Part shown: one piece after another, positions 23,083 through 33,690 of the stretch | Layout: each line of letters begins with the position of its first letter | How positions within the stretch are numbered: position 1 is the stretch's first letter | DNA from: Fragum whitleyi | Taxonomy: Eukaryota; Mollusca; Bivalvia; Cardiida; Cardiidae | Length of the DNA: 64,000 nucleotides | Reading direction: 5' to 3' | Assembly: GCA_948146395.1 (NCBI GenBank) | Contig: OX411549.1 | Span: 25,484,655 to 25,548,654 of the forward strand | Program-made: the position numbers and the translations under genes | Notes under the pieces: generated by a model | Told to the model about the DNA's origin: nothing | The model's input: the letters and a program-made list of their open reading frames with translations, nothing else | Database searches by the model: none

Positions 23083-24280
23083 GTTCAACGTTTTCGCCTA
23101 AGAAATCCCAATTAAATTATAAATTGCAGGTGCATCATTTTGCATTCTGACACCTTTTCACTACAGGATTTTGATTGATTTATTAATCTTAATCATATAG
23201 CACACTCCCACTCAGATGAATCTATGGAAATACTTTGCCTAGATTAAAATGCCAGTATAGTTATAGTAAAATAATTTCAATGACGTATGAATTAAAACAA
23301 CAACACTAACAACAACAACAACATAACTTGGGTCATGATGATTTATGCATTTCCTAGTCGAAAAGGCGCATTATTCGCAAGTAATGTTTTTTCATTGTTA
23401 CCCCCCTTCCAGATAGACCATAGTTTAAAAAAGGATGGTTTTAACACTACATGTAGCCACACCCGGATTAAAAACTGTTGTACGTTTGTTACGAACACAA
23501 ATGGTCCGATTTCTCTTTTCTCAACTTTTCTTTTATAGTTTAAAACTTTCAATCGATGAAGGTTTTTTCAGAAATCTGTTTTATGCGGTAAGCAAGAGTA
23601 TATCTGTTTTTGTCCGGCACCTGTCTGCATGAAAATTCATACTATGATATGAATGTATGCACGTGTCGGGATAAGATACAGAATACAAATTCTGACATAA
23701 CTTTTCTACAACTTCACCGCATACTAAATATAAATTGTTTATGCTTGTGTTCGTTTTTACTTGAAGATATCAATAACACTCGAAATATAAAAGCAAAAAA
23801 CCGAAATTCTCCTGACTGCAATACGACATCCCAATGTCTGTTATGAATCTCGTGTAACTTACACTTGTTCGCATAGATCTCATTCTAAATCATTTACTCA
23901 GCGCTACTTTCGCGCATTCCAACCTATCGCACCATCGTTCCCAAATCTTTCATAAGACACATTTGACCACGTGGCCTGGTTTTTAGGCCCAGTTGGCAAT
24001 ATTTCGATATCGTCAAAAAGTACATTTAACAATCATTCTGACTTATTTTGTGGTTCATTTGGCATTACAATCGGTCAGATATTTCTTAGATTTGATCTAT
24101 GCCATGGGATTTGATCCGTATTGACTTAATTTAGTGAGAGAATCAAAACAAAGGGTCTCACGATGGTTTGGTTGATTGAGTAAAAACTGACATTCTAAAA
24201 TGTCTAAGAAATAAATCTTGACGAACGGACGTTGTGAGCATAAATCAAACCAGTCATACGAAAAGCCATCAACAGTGCAA
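23083..24280. other. Stretch without a recognised gene
   Basis: Contains an AAC-rich run at 23296-23325. Overlapping 65-78 codon ORFs at 23335-23846 occur on both strands without splice or start evidence. A faint reverse M1-like word (TTTACTCAGCGCTAC) is at 23890. Confidence 0.35.
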
Positions 24281-24391
24281 ACAATATCAAAACTTTCAAT
24301 GATGTTCTGAACCTTTTGAAACAATTATGCTTCATTCTTTCATGGCAGGTAAAGTCATGTCTATAAGCAGTTTGTAATCGCATCGTGGCTA

Positions 24392-24466
24392 CAGTTACCA
24401 ACATCGTGAAATTGACAAGGTGAATGATTATGGAATGATTTCGGAATGAAATTGAATGAGTGTGTA
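24392..24466 (+). mobile_element. M1 partial left end, tandem with a full copy
   Basis: The first 75 bp of M1 (CAGTTACCAACATCGTG onward) are followed directly, at a TATA, by a complete M1. No matching right end for this piece exists, so it is an extra left end inserted with the full copy. Confidence 0.88.
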
Positions 24467-24468
24467 TA

Positions 24469-24903
24469 CAGTTAGTTACATCGTGAAATTGACAAGGTGA
24501 ATGATTATGGAATGATTTCGGAATGAAATTGAATGAGTGTGTGGAGCGACTTTTGAGTGAATTTGATCGGAGGTAATCCAGCATTGCAAATTTTGTTCAG
24601 GATGAACAAAATTAGCAATATTGATTACCTCCCTTTAATAAAATATGCATACAAGTTCTATAAATAGCTTCCTATTTCTTCAAGAACCTATCAGACGCTT
24701 ACATTTCAACCAAATAAGTGAAATCCCGATTTTTTCCCCAGCTATTTTTTTTGATCGAAGTTGTTGTTATAAGTTTTTCAGTGAGTTTGGAGCGTTTTTA
24801 AATGGTTTGAGTGAGTGACTGGAATGAATGAATGGAGCGCTGAGTGAGCGATTTAGAATGGTTTTGATTGAGTTAAATGTCAATTTCACGATGTAGTTAA
24901 CTG
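24469..24903 (+). mobile_element. M1, full copy absent from duplication copy 2
   Basis: Left end CAGTTAGTTACATCGTG, right end CACGATGTAGTTAACTG, then TA. The hairpin is of the ATTGC/GCAAT type. Its 75-bp start repeats 24392-24466 almost exactly. Confidence 0.92.
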
Positions 24904-25768
24904 TAAATGGGCGTCAATCATTGAAAAGGGTTCCGAGTGGCTGTTCCATCCCGTCTTAGTAAAAATCTAAATGTCAATCACAATATGTAAATTGTGTCGG
25001 CAATGCGACTATCCACCCAAAAATAATTTAAAGAAAAAGTTTTGATATTGAAAAATGCCGAGCGAAGTGCCTTAACTTGGACGAGTATATTTAAGCGATG
25101 GCGTAATTCGTGACGTAGATTATAAATGTAAAATCAGAATCATGACGTGAATACTAGTAACAACTGTTTACACAAGTTTACTTTATTCGGGTGCAGTGAT
25201 GGATGTAAATCTAAACATTGGTAACAGTTTTGTATCTAATCTTAATCTATAATCATCTCGTGATAAGTAAACAAGGATAATATTGAATTGAGGTTTGCAA
25301 AGTTTTAGCTGAACGACATGAAAACATGAGAACAAGTGGAAGATCAACATGAAAACCCCTCGCATATGTTATTCATTGTTTAGGTATGTTGAAATTGTTC
25401 GCTAGTTAAGTTGGAATGCGGAGCAATTCCAACTTAGATTTAACAAAACCGCAAAATGAACACAAGATAATTTCATTTCGGGTTTCTTGAGAACACATAT
25501 CACGTGAACAGAATGTGAATACGCTTCGGCCTATTTTGTATATCTCAACTTGACAAAGACATACAGTTTATTTCATCAAAAAGTAATAATGCTGTACAAT
25601 TACACAACTATCACTTCACGTTTATTATGAACACGCTAATTTATGTTTTAAACGATATTTATTGAAAATCCTGTACGAATATATTAGTATCACATGTTTG
25701 CATTACTATATTTGGAAATCATGTGATACGTCAATTCCAATAAGGTCAGCAATTGACAATAACGCTAG

Positions 25769-25908
25769 TCAATCACGTGATCTGCTTATTTGGTAATGTC
25801 GCGATCTGTTTTTCTCAGCATTGTAGCAATAGCACAGACCAACCACGTGATCTGCTTATTTGGTAAGGTCGCGACCTGTTTTTCGTAGTATTATGTTATA
25901 GCTTCTTT
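25769..25908 (+). repeat. Two 70-bp tandem units in Helentron-like copy 1
   Basis: Each unit contains CACGTGATCTGCTTATTTGG and TCGCGAYCTGTTTTTC. The same pair occurs inverted at 53370-53510. Confidence 0.85.
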
Positions 25909-26169
25909 TAAAGGTATAATTTCTCTTTCTGAACGACTTTCTTTTGACAGGGTGTTATATTGTAAATTTCTGTCCAAGCTACGAAACAAAATTATTTTCT
26001 TAAAGTGATGATACACTTTTAAAGTTAATAAATATTTTTTGCAAAATATTGTCGGGTTTGTTTTTTTTTTCGTCATATTGCAGTTATCTACATGAATGTT
26101 TCATTGTAAAAACCCAATTCTCATCCACACAAACCCACATCCACCATGGTCCGTATCATTTTCTTCTTT

Positions 26170-26700
26170 TTTAGCTCACCTGAGCACACCGTGATCAAGG
26201 GGAGCTTTAAGGATCGCCCTGACTCCGTCGTCCGTCGTCAACTTTCTTATGACTTCTTCTTCTCCTAAACCGCTGGGCCAATTTCAATGCAATTTTGCCA
26301 GAATGTGATCCTCTTCAAAATTGTCGCTATATTCTAATTGGCCAATGAATATGGGTATGACAGGGTGGGGCTTATTTTGAGCCCAAACTCTTTGAACGAT
26401 ATCTCCTCCTGAACCACTGAGCAGATTTCAATTAAACTTTACAAGAATGTCCCTTTGATGACCCACTTCAAATATTGTTGGCAAAATTGTCATTAGCCCA
26501 TAAATTGAGCGTGGCAGGGTAGGGCTAATTTTGAGTCTCCTCTGTAATGAATGGGTTGACAGGGTCTATTATGACTGCTTATAATACGAATTATGTCTTC
26601 TCTTCAACTATTAGGCAAATTTGAATGAATCTTTGCTAGAAAGTTTCTTGGATAAGATCCATTGGACCAATCGAATTCAGGTGAGCGGTTAAGTGTCATT
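26170..26700 (+). repeat. Degenerate tandem core, starts TTAGCTCACCTGAGC
   Basis: Repeating phrases (GGGCCAATTTCAATGCAATT; CAGATTTCAATTAAACTTTA) at about 130-bp spacing, with CGTCGTCCGTCGTC near the start and CAGGTGAGCGG near the end. This is a common mollusc repeat type in my recollection. It is not coding. Confidence 0.65.
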
Positions 26701-27351
26701 CTGGCCACCTTGTTATCATTTTTCTTTCATCAGATTCAGGCCTGTATAGTGATTCAGTGGTTTAAGCGTCTCTCGTTGTTGAAATACATTGATTTATATA
26801 CGCCCGTCAAAAGATGACACGTATTATGTGATCACCTGTGGTGGGCGGGAGGCGTCAGCTTCGTAAGTAGCTTAAGGTCACCGTCTCTCGAACGCATTCC
26901 AACTTATCAGTGCTTTCAGTACTTTGATTTTTTAATTGTTAAACTCTATCGTATTTTGGAATTTGAGTTTCCCAGCCGTTTGCATTTAGGACTTATCCAA
27001 CCCACCCTTTTAATTACACAAGTCACGGAGAGAAAAATATGGACATCCATGGTCAACATGAAATCTTAGATTGAAAATAGCGTGCTAGATTAATATGTTT
27101 GTTGATATTGTCGTAGACGATCAAAAATAATTAAGAGTGCAATTTCGGTTTTTTTTTATTTTGTATTAAGAGCTTACTATAAAGGAAACAGTCAAATACC
27201 ATCGCTTACCGTCACTTACGTTGATGGAAAAGGAACAACGTATATATAATCGAAGAAACTAGTCCGCAGTTATTATCGACGTGTTATCTGCGCGTTTATT
27301 TCCGATGGCATAGTGAAAATTCAGTCATGATAGAATCATTTAAGCAAATTC

Positions 27352-27492
27352 TTACCGTTACTTATTGAAAATTTAACCGTGCTCTGAGTTCTAAGGCTCA
27401 ACGAATAATACACTCGAGCTAGAACTCTCGTGGATTATTTCTTAAGCCTAAGAACTCAGAAGCGTGGTTAAATTTTCAATAATCAGCGGTAA
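27352..27492. mobile_element. 141-bp long foldback, copy 1
   Basis: Arms of about 60 nt: TTACCGTTACTTATTGAAAA, then TTTAACCGTGCT and CTGAGTTCTAAGGCT, answered by AGCCTAAGAACTCAG and GGTTAAATTTTCAATAATCA. The centre is CACTCGAG/CTCTCGTG. No ORF. The second copy is at 30671-30811. Confidence 0.85.
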
Positions 27493-27892
27493 TAATTTGT
27501 TATTTTATAAACCAAACATAAGACTATTTCTATTATTCGATCTGGTAGTTGTAATTGTGATGCAGGTAGTAAAAATGAAAGAAGCTACGCTGAACTGCGC
27601 ATATGATAAAGTATATCTAAGGTGCACATACATTTCACTGGCGTGAGAGTTATCTCAAACTTTTATGAATTTGAAATCAGATAACAGATGGTGTTTGCAG
27701 TGATAGAAACAGAGTTCAGATAAGCATCTTTACGTGCTTCGATTAGAAATTAACTTTGCCAGCAATTTTTGCGTAGTTTCATGATATGAAATCTCGTTCC
27801 AGAACGTATGGAATCGCTCTAATAATAATTGTCATCAGCCAAATTCCCATAGAAGTATACGCGTGATTTTGTGACTACCCTTACGGAGAATT

Positions 27893-27985
27893 GAGCCTGT
27901 GCGTGAGATTTCCAAAAATTTCAAATATGCGCACCCGCACAGTCTGACAAACAGACCAGAGTCGAAGGCTCGAAATCCGAAGACA
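27893..27985 (+). mobile_element. F2 foldback, left part
   Basis: GAGCCTGTGCGTGAGATTTC, then CACAGTCTGACAAACAGACCAG. The return arm ends early; the sequence runs into a SINE. It is duplicated at 31216-31308. Confidence 0.7.
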
Positions 27986-28017
27986 TTCGCTTTTGCGACA
28001 AACGCTGAATCCATCCC

Positions 28018-28200
28018 TAGGCTATGCGTCTGGTTTTCATTCATCGGGTCGTGGGTTCGACCTCTGGCTCGGCCGTCTTTCATCCCATATTTGACAGAAA
28101 GCATTGTGATAAGTGTCATTTCTCTCCCACACAAGTGGCAAGCGATAAGCCTAGGAGAGAATGGCGACTGGTGCCTCAGATGAAAGCTCTAGCTGTACTG
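28018..28200 (+). mobile_element. tRNA-headed SINE fragment
   Basis: GGGTCGTGGGTTCGACCTCT is a good RNA polymerase III B box. The A box is weak. The body (CTCTCCCACACAAGTGGCAA, GAGAATGGCGACTGGTGCC) resembles a mollusc SINE type. Open frames of 94 and 99 codons here occur in both duplication copies on both strands and are repeat-derived. Confidence 0.6.
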
Positions 28201-28784
28201 TGAGAAACGACAAGAAACTATGGATATGTGCACCAGCGGTCGAATTTTAAATGTAAAACTATCGAAAATTATTTAAAAAGCAGTTACATCCACATGAAGC
28301 GTCGACCGAGATGAGATAGGCCACTTTTGACATCATGTAGAGGCCCTGTTACCATTGCATATTTTTCCATTCATTTCATCAAAGGAAGGGTAACTGCAAG
28401 ACAAGTATGCGTAATTAGCTCAGACGTTGATCTATCATGATATTGGAACGACTCTAATCACGAAAACGTCAAGGACCTACGTTCAAAACATCACCGACAA
28501 TCTTGATTTCATTTCTGTGTTTTTTAAATCGACCCCTTTGTCCTTTGACCACCAATAAAAACCTCATTTTATCAACATCTGGTACTGACCCTTCCATAAA
28601 CCGACGGATATTGCCTTCAAGTTTCATGTAATAGTAACATCTGTATTCTTTATGGTTTCATAGCGATACTACAGCCCTCAGTAAATCATGTACAGTTTCT
28701 TTTTTTGCTAAGTATAGATTTCCAAATGGATTAAATTATCAATTATGTTTTACCTGCCTTGAAAATACATTGTAATTCAAAATT

Positions 28785-28866
28785 GGATCCTCCAACTTAT
28801 TCAATTTCATTCCCAAAACATTCCAAAATCATTCAGCTTGTCAAATTCACGACCTTCCTAATTGTG
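28785..28866 (-). mobile_element. M1 fragment, one end
   Basis: TCAATTTCATTCCCAAAACA and TCAGCTTGTCAAATTCACGA are the M1 left end in reverse. The partner at 32097-32153 has lost most of it. Confidence 0.75.
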
Positions 28867-28920
28867 CACGATGTTTAACTCCTAATTGTAATTCTCATGC
28901 CGTCGAACTTCTTCCAAAAC

Positions 28921-28957
28921 CTCGTTACTACAGCTTTACACAAGCTGTAGTTACGAG
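28921..28957. repeat. Hairpin, CTCGTTACTACAGCTT stem, copy 1
   Basis: 16-bp arms with one mismatch and a 5-base loop (TACAC). The same hairpin is at 32207-32243. Confidence 0.85.
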
Positions 28958-29084
28958 ATTTTAGGTGAAAACCAATGATATATATAGGGAACCCTCTTCA
29001 GTCAACTTCACATCTAACCGAATAAATTTAGTTTTTACTACTTTATTTTATTTCGATTGCGACGAATGCTTACTTAAACTTATA

Positions 29085-29258
29085 GAGTCGTTGTGTGCAT
29101 GGAGATTCCTGTATTCCGTTTCGTTGAGGGACGGTTGTATTTCCAAATGAAAGCATTTTTGAGCATGCAGCTATTTTGAAAGCTCCCATTTAAAGAAGTC
29201 CCGTAAGATATTTGTCTGCTTATGGAGAACTCGTTGCAATTTTGCTTCAGAGTATCAA
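29085..29258 (+). repeat. 174-bp segment repeated at 35446-35620
   Basis: GTGTGCATGGAGATTCCTG, GAGGGACGGTTGTATTTCC and GAACTCGTTGCAATTTTGC recur nearly unchanged 6.4 kb downstream. It ends in GAGCCTGTG, the first bases of an F2 element, then switches to M1 sequence. Confidence 0.9.
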
Positions 29259-29460
29259 ATGAGCCTGTGTTCAATATGAACAAAAATAGCGATATCTTAT
29301 ACCTCCCGCTAATGAAATAATTGTCCGTTTCAGTGTCTTCGTGGACCAATCAGACACTTTAAACTCCTCACCAGCCAAGAAAATTGTAGAATAATTTGAA
29401 TGATTTGAATAAAATGTTGATCCTCTTGAACGAGTGTCAATTTGACGAAGTTTTTAACTG
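29259..29460 (+). mobile_element. M1 short-type, right half (junction)
   Basis: Starts in the hairpin loop (TTCAATATGAACAAAAATAG) and runs to TTTTTAACTG plus TA. It matches the right half of 22558-22868. Confidence 0.88.
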
Positions 29461-29462
29461 TA

Positions 29463-29637
29463 TATAGAAGTGCATAAAGTTTCGACCCAAATCGGACTGT
29501 GCTGTCTACAAAGGCTGGATAAGATCAAAACTTTACTCATTTGGTTAGTTTTCCGAATCTAGAATGAGCATTCTACCATCTTGCAAATATATAAAAGAAT
29601 GTTTAAAAGCACGATCTCCAGTTAATCTCTACAATAA
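29463..29637 (+). mobile_element. M3 piece, copy of 22869-23040
   Basis: ATAGAAGTGCATAAAGTTTCG, CGGACTGTGCTGTCTACAAA and GTTTTCCGAATCTAGAATGAG follow the M3 at 22.9 kb. Together with 29259-29460 this is a piece of that M1-in-M3 locus joined to duplication 2, copy 2. Confidence 0.82.
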
Positions 29638-30670
29638 CAAAACTTTCAAGGATGTTCTGAACCTTTTGAAACAAGTATGCTTCATTCTTTCATGGCAGGT
29701 TAAGTCATGTCTATAAGCAGTCTGTATTCGCATCGTGGTTACATGAGCGTCAATCATTGAAAAAGGTTCCGAGTGGCTGTTCCATCCCGTCCTAGTAAAA
29801 AATCTAAAAGGCAATCACAATATGTAAATTGTGTCGGCAATGCGACTATCCACTCAAAAATTAATTTTTAAAGAAAAAAGTTTGATATTGAAAAAAGCCG
29901 AGCGAAGTGCCTTAACTTGGACGAGAATATTTAAGCGATGGCGTAGTTCGTGGCGTATATTATAAATGTAAAATCAGAATCATGACGTAAATACTAGTGA
30001 CAACTGTTTACACAAGTTTACTTTATTCGGGTGCAGTGATGGATGTAAATCTTAACATTGGTAACAGTTTTGTATCTAATCTTAATCTATAACCATCTCG
30101 TGATAAGTAAACAAGGATAATATTGAATTGAGGTTTGCAAAGTTTTAGCTGAACGACATGAAAACATGAGAACAAGTGGAAGATCAACAAGAAAACCACT
30201 CGCATATGCTATTCATTGTTTAGGTTTGTTAAAATTGTTCGCTAGTTTATTTAATTGTTAAACTCTATCGTATTTTGGAATTTGAGTTTCCCAGCCGTTT
30301 GCATTTAGGACTTACCCAATCCACCCTTTTAATAACACAAGTCACGGAGAGAAAAATATGGACATCCATGGTCCACTTGTAATCTTAGATTGATGATAGC
30401 GTGCTAGATTAATATGTTTGTTGATATTGACGTAGACGATCAAAAATAATTAAGAGTGCAATTTCGATTTTTTTTCATTTTGAATTAAGAGCTAACTATA
30501 AAGGAAACAGTCAAATACAATCGCTTACCGTCACTTACGTTGATGGAAAAGGAACGACGTATATAAAATCGAAGAAACTAGTCCGCAGTTATTATCGACG
30601 TGTTATCTGCGCGTTTATTTCCGATGGCATAGTGAAAATTTAGTCATGATAGAATCATTTAAGCAAATTC

Positions 30671-30811
30671 TTACCGTTACTTATTGAAAATTTAACCGTG
30701 CTCTGAGTTCTAAGGCTCAACGAATAATCCACTCGAGCTAGAACTCTCGTGGATTATTTCTTAAGCCTAAGAACTCAGAAGCGTGGTTATATTTTCAATA
30801 ATCAGCGGTAA
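30671..30811. mobile_element. 141-bp long foldback, copy 2
   Basis: Same as 27352-27492 with about two substitutions, all outside the best-paired part. Confidence 0.85.
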
Positions 30812-31215
30812 TAATTTGTTATTTTATAAACCAAACATAAGACTACTTCAATTATTCGATCTGGTGCGGAGTTGTAATTGTGATGCAGGAAGTAAAAATG
30901 AAAGAAGCTACGCTGAACTGCGCATATGATAAAGTATATCTAAGGTGCACATACATTTCACTGGCGTGAGAGTTATCTCAAACTTTTATGAAATTGAAAT
31001 CAGATAACAGATGGTGTTTGCAGTGATAGAAACAGAGTTCAGATAAGCATCTTTACGTGCTTCGATTAGAAATTAACTTTGCCAGCAATTTTTGCGTAGT
31101 TTCATGATATGAAATCTCGTTCCAGAACGTATGGAATCGCTCTAATAATAATTGTCATCAGCCAAATTCCCATAGAAGTATACGCGTGATTTTGTGACTA
31201 CCCTTACGGAGAATT

Positions 31216-31523
31216 GAGCCTGTGCGTGAGATTTCCAAAAATTTCAAATATGCGTACCCGCACAGTCTGACAAACAGACCAGAGTCGAAGGCTCGAAATC
31301 CGAAGACATTCGCTTTTGCGACAAACGCTGAATCCATCCCTAGGCTATGCGTCTGGTTTTCATTCATCGGGTCGTGGGTTCGAGCTCTGGCTCGGCCGTC
31401 TTTCATCCCATATTTGACAGAAAGCATTGTGATAAGTGTCATTTCTCTCCCACACAAGTGGCAAGCGATAAGCCTAGGAGAGAATGGCGACTGGTGCCTC
31501 AGATGAAAGCTCTAGCTGTACTG
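31216..31523 (+). mobile_element. F2 left part and SINE fragment, second copies
   Basis: Partners of 27893-28200. The B box here reads GTGGGTTCGAGCTCT. Confidence 0.6.
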
Positions 31524-32206
31524 TGAGAAACGACAAGAAACTATGGATATGTGCACCAGCGGTCGAATTTTAAATGTAAAACTATCGAAAACTATTTAAA
31601 AAGCAGTTACAACCACATGAAGCGTCGACCGAGATGAGATAGGCCACTTTTGACATCATGTAGATTGCATATTTTTCCATTTATTTCATCAAAGGAAGGG
31701 TAACTGCAAGACAAGTATGCGTAATTAGCTCAGACGTTGATCTATCATGATATTGGAACGACTCTAATCACGAAAACGTCAAGGACCTACGTTCAAAACA
31801 TCACCGACAATCTTGATTTCATTTCTGTGTTTTTTAAATCGACCCCTTTGTCCTTTGACCACCAATAAAAACCTCATTTTACCAACATCCGGTACTGACC
31901 CTTCCATAAACCGACGGATATTGCCTTCAAGTTTCATGTAATAGTAACATCTGTATTCTTTATGGTTTCATTATGATACTACAGCCCTCAGTAAATCATG
32001 TACAGTTTCTTTTTTTGCTAAGTATAGATTTCCAAATGGATTAAATTATCAATTATGTTTTACCTGCCTTGAAAATACATTGTAATTCAAAATTGGATCC
32101 TCCAACTTATTCAATTTCATTCCCAAAATCATTCAGCTTGTTCCTAACTGTGCACGATGTTTAACTCCTAATTGTAATTCTCATGCCGTCGAACTTCTTC
32201 CAAAAC

Positions 32207-32243
32207 CTCGTTACTACAGCTTTACACAAGCTGTAGTTACGAG
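32207..32243. repeat. Hairpin, CTCGTTACTACAGCTT stem, copy 2
   Basis: Identical stem and loop to 28921-28957. Confidence 0.85.
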
Positions 32244-32275
32244 ATTTTAGGTGAAAACCAATGATATATATAGGG

Positions 32276-32402
32276 AAGCAGTGGTTCCATCGCACTGCAA
32301 CCCAATTCTACAGCTGGGTGAACTGGGGCTTGCTCTTAAGTGTTTTGCCAATAAATACACCCCGGCGACGGTGGAGCTCGAACCACGGACCTTTGAATGA
32401 AT
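32276..32402 (-). mobile_element. SINE fragment of a different type
   Basis: CAGCTGGGTGAACTGGGGC, then GTGTTTTGCCAATAAATACA and GGTGGAGCTCGAACCACGG. On the minus strand GGTTCGAGCTCC is B-box-like. It abuts the end of duplication 2. The 163- and 124-codon ORFs that cross it (32247-32752) include SINE sequence and are not called as genes. Confidence 0.6.
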
Positions 32403-32761
32403 TTCGAATAAATGAAAAGATATACATTGCCATAAATCAAAGGAAAATGTTGGTGGTAGCACAAACAATGCGTGGGGCCAAATTATATAGAAAAAACGGG
32501 TGTAGTTTACATCTGTGGCTTGATCTGTTTGTGCATCAAAACATATGTGACCTGCCTCGATTGAAATGTACCATTTGCTTCTGTAGTACAAAATACCACA
32601 AAAAGTGTAGAAAAAAATCAAAGAAGAGGCAAGTTAACCGATTGAAGAAACTAGAAAGCCTTGAAAGGCTTGTGTCGCTCCACAGGCTTGAATTTCTTGT
32701 AATAGCAAATCTAAGTTCTGACTGGATTTTTAGATATTTTGGGTTCTACTGATATTGAAAT

Positions 32762-33530
32762 GATTTTCAAAATTTCCAATATTATAACGTATAGATAAAT
32801 GACCTCCGTCCATAAAATACATATTTTTCATCCGATCACAACAATTTTTGGTAGACTGATAAAGGGTCACGCAAGGATCATTCATGTAAAATTTAGTTGA
32901 TATCTATCAGTTAGATTCTGAGAAAATGATTATCAAAGTTTCCACTATATAACATATAGAGAAATGACCTCCGTCCATAAAATACATATTTTTCATTGGA
33001 TCACAATAATTTTTTGTACACTGATAAAGGGTCACCCAAGAATCATTCCTGTAAAATTAGGTTGATATCTATCTGTTAGATTCTGAGAAAATGATTATCA
33101 AAGTTTCCACTATATAACATATAGAGAAATGACCTCTGCCAATAAAATACATATTTTTCATCCGATCACAATAATTTTTGGTAGACTGATAAAGGGTCAC
33201 CCAAGGATCATTCCAGTAAAATTTAATTGGTATCCATCAATTAGAACCTGAGAAAACTCACTTTTCACCATATTTGGAAATAAGCCACGCCCATTAGATC
33301 CATGTTTTTCATTGGATCAAAATTTCTTGAACAACTTTGAAAGAGGGTCACCCAAGGATCATTCCTGTGAAGTTTGGTTGAAATCCATCCAGTAGTTTCT
33401 GAGGAGAAGATTTTTAAAGAAAAAGTTTACGACCGGACGCACGGACGCACGGACGCACGGACGGACGGACGCACGACGGACACAACGCCATGACAATAGC
33501 CCCAGTGGCTTTCAGCCAGTGGAGCTAAAA
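32762..33530 (+). repeat. 165-bp tandem array with GACG-rich end
   Basis: Three clear units start at 32762, 32928 and 33093, followed by one or two diverged units. Each has GACCTCYGTCCATAAAATAC, a TTTTTCATCCGATCACAA-like stretch and GGGTCACCCAAGGATCATTC. It ends in a CGGACGCACGGACG run (33433-33480) and GTGGAGCTAAAAA. Arrays like this form the core of Helitron-like and pearl-type elements in bivalves (recollection). No ORF. Confidence 0.8.
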
Positions 33531-33549
33531 ACTGGGTTAATTTACATGT

Positions 33550-33690
33550 ATATTTGATAACATTGTGAAATTGACACTCATTTCATCGGATTCACCCCAA
33601 ATCAATCGCTCGGGGATGCAGTCCAAATACTTAATCACAAAATTGAAAAACGATCCCAAATTGATAAAAAAATTGAATGATTGTAATGTC
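33550..33690 (-). mobile_element. M1 remnant
   Basis: ATAACATTGTGAAATTGACAC and AATCAATCGCTCGGGGATGC keep the reverse M1 end and arm order. No hairpin. Confidence 0.6.

Larger units (their letters stand above)
25408..26928 (+). mobile_element. Helentron-like element, copy 1
   Basis: About 1.5 kb, missing from 30247/30248 in the other duplication copy. The left end is AAGTTGGAATGCGG, part of a small hairpin ending ATTCCAACTT. The same word inverted (CGCATTCCAACTT, 26893-26905) lies inside the right end and is followed by a terminal hairpin, ATCAGTGCTTTCAGTACTTTGAT split as stem-loop-stem at 26906-26928. Insertion lies between T and T. Such asymmetric sub-terminal repeats plus an end hairpin are the hallmarks of Helentrons and their non-autonomous relatives (family knowledge). 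Inside are two 70-bp units with CACGTGAT (25769-25908) and a degenerate tandem core (26170-26700) starting TTAGCTCACCTGAGC. No Rep or helicase ORF. Confidence 0.8.
24281..28991. repeat. Segmental duplication 2, copy 1 (filled sites)
   Basis: Matches 29631-32277 nearly base for base in the same orientation, apart from two large insertions present only here: an M1 doublet (24392-24903) and a Helentron-like element (25408-26928). A small extra GAGGCCCTGTTACC piece is at 28347. Without the insertions the length is close to that of copy 2. Confidence 0.95.
29631..32277. repeat. Segmental duplication 2, copy 2 (empty sites)
   Basis: About 2.65 kb matching 24281-28991 minus its two insertions. Empty sites are at 29740-29741 (M1) and 30247/30248 (Helentron-like). 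Few substitutions separate the copies. Similarity ends at TATATAGGGAA. Confidence 0.95.

Noticed and set aside
24204..24584. 126-codon minus-strand ORF
   Set aside because: It runs through the M1 doublet; the repeated SFRNHSI and QFHD residues come from the repeated MITE end.
26170..26700. Coding or regulatory meaning for TTAGCTCACCTGAGC and the GACG-rich runs
   Set aside because: These recur as ends of tandem repeat cores (also 33.4 and 52.6 kb) and fit mobile-element structure better.
27835..28183. Paired 94- and 99-codon ORFs, repeated at 31158-31506
   Set aside because: They lie in F2 plus SINE sequence and their conservation is explained by the recent segmental duplication.
32247..32752. 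Longest ORF (163 codons, plus strand) and an overlapping 124-codon minus ORF
   Set aside because: The frame starts in the duplicated segment, passes through a SINE fragment and has no start or splice context; the opposite strand is equally open.
32762..33260. CRISPR-like array
   Set aside because: The 165-bp units are contiguous tandem repeats without spacers, in eukaryotic DNA.
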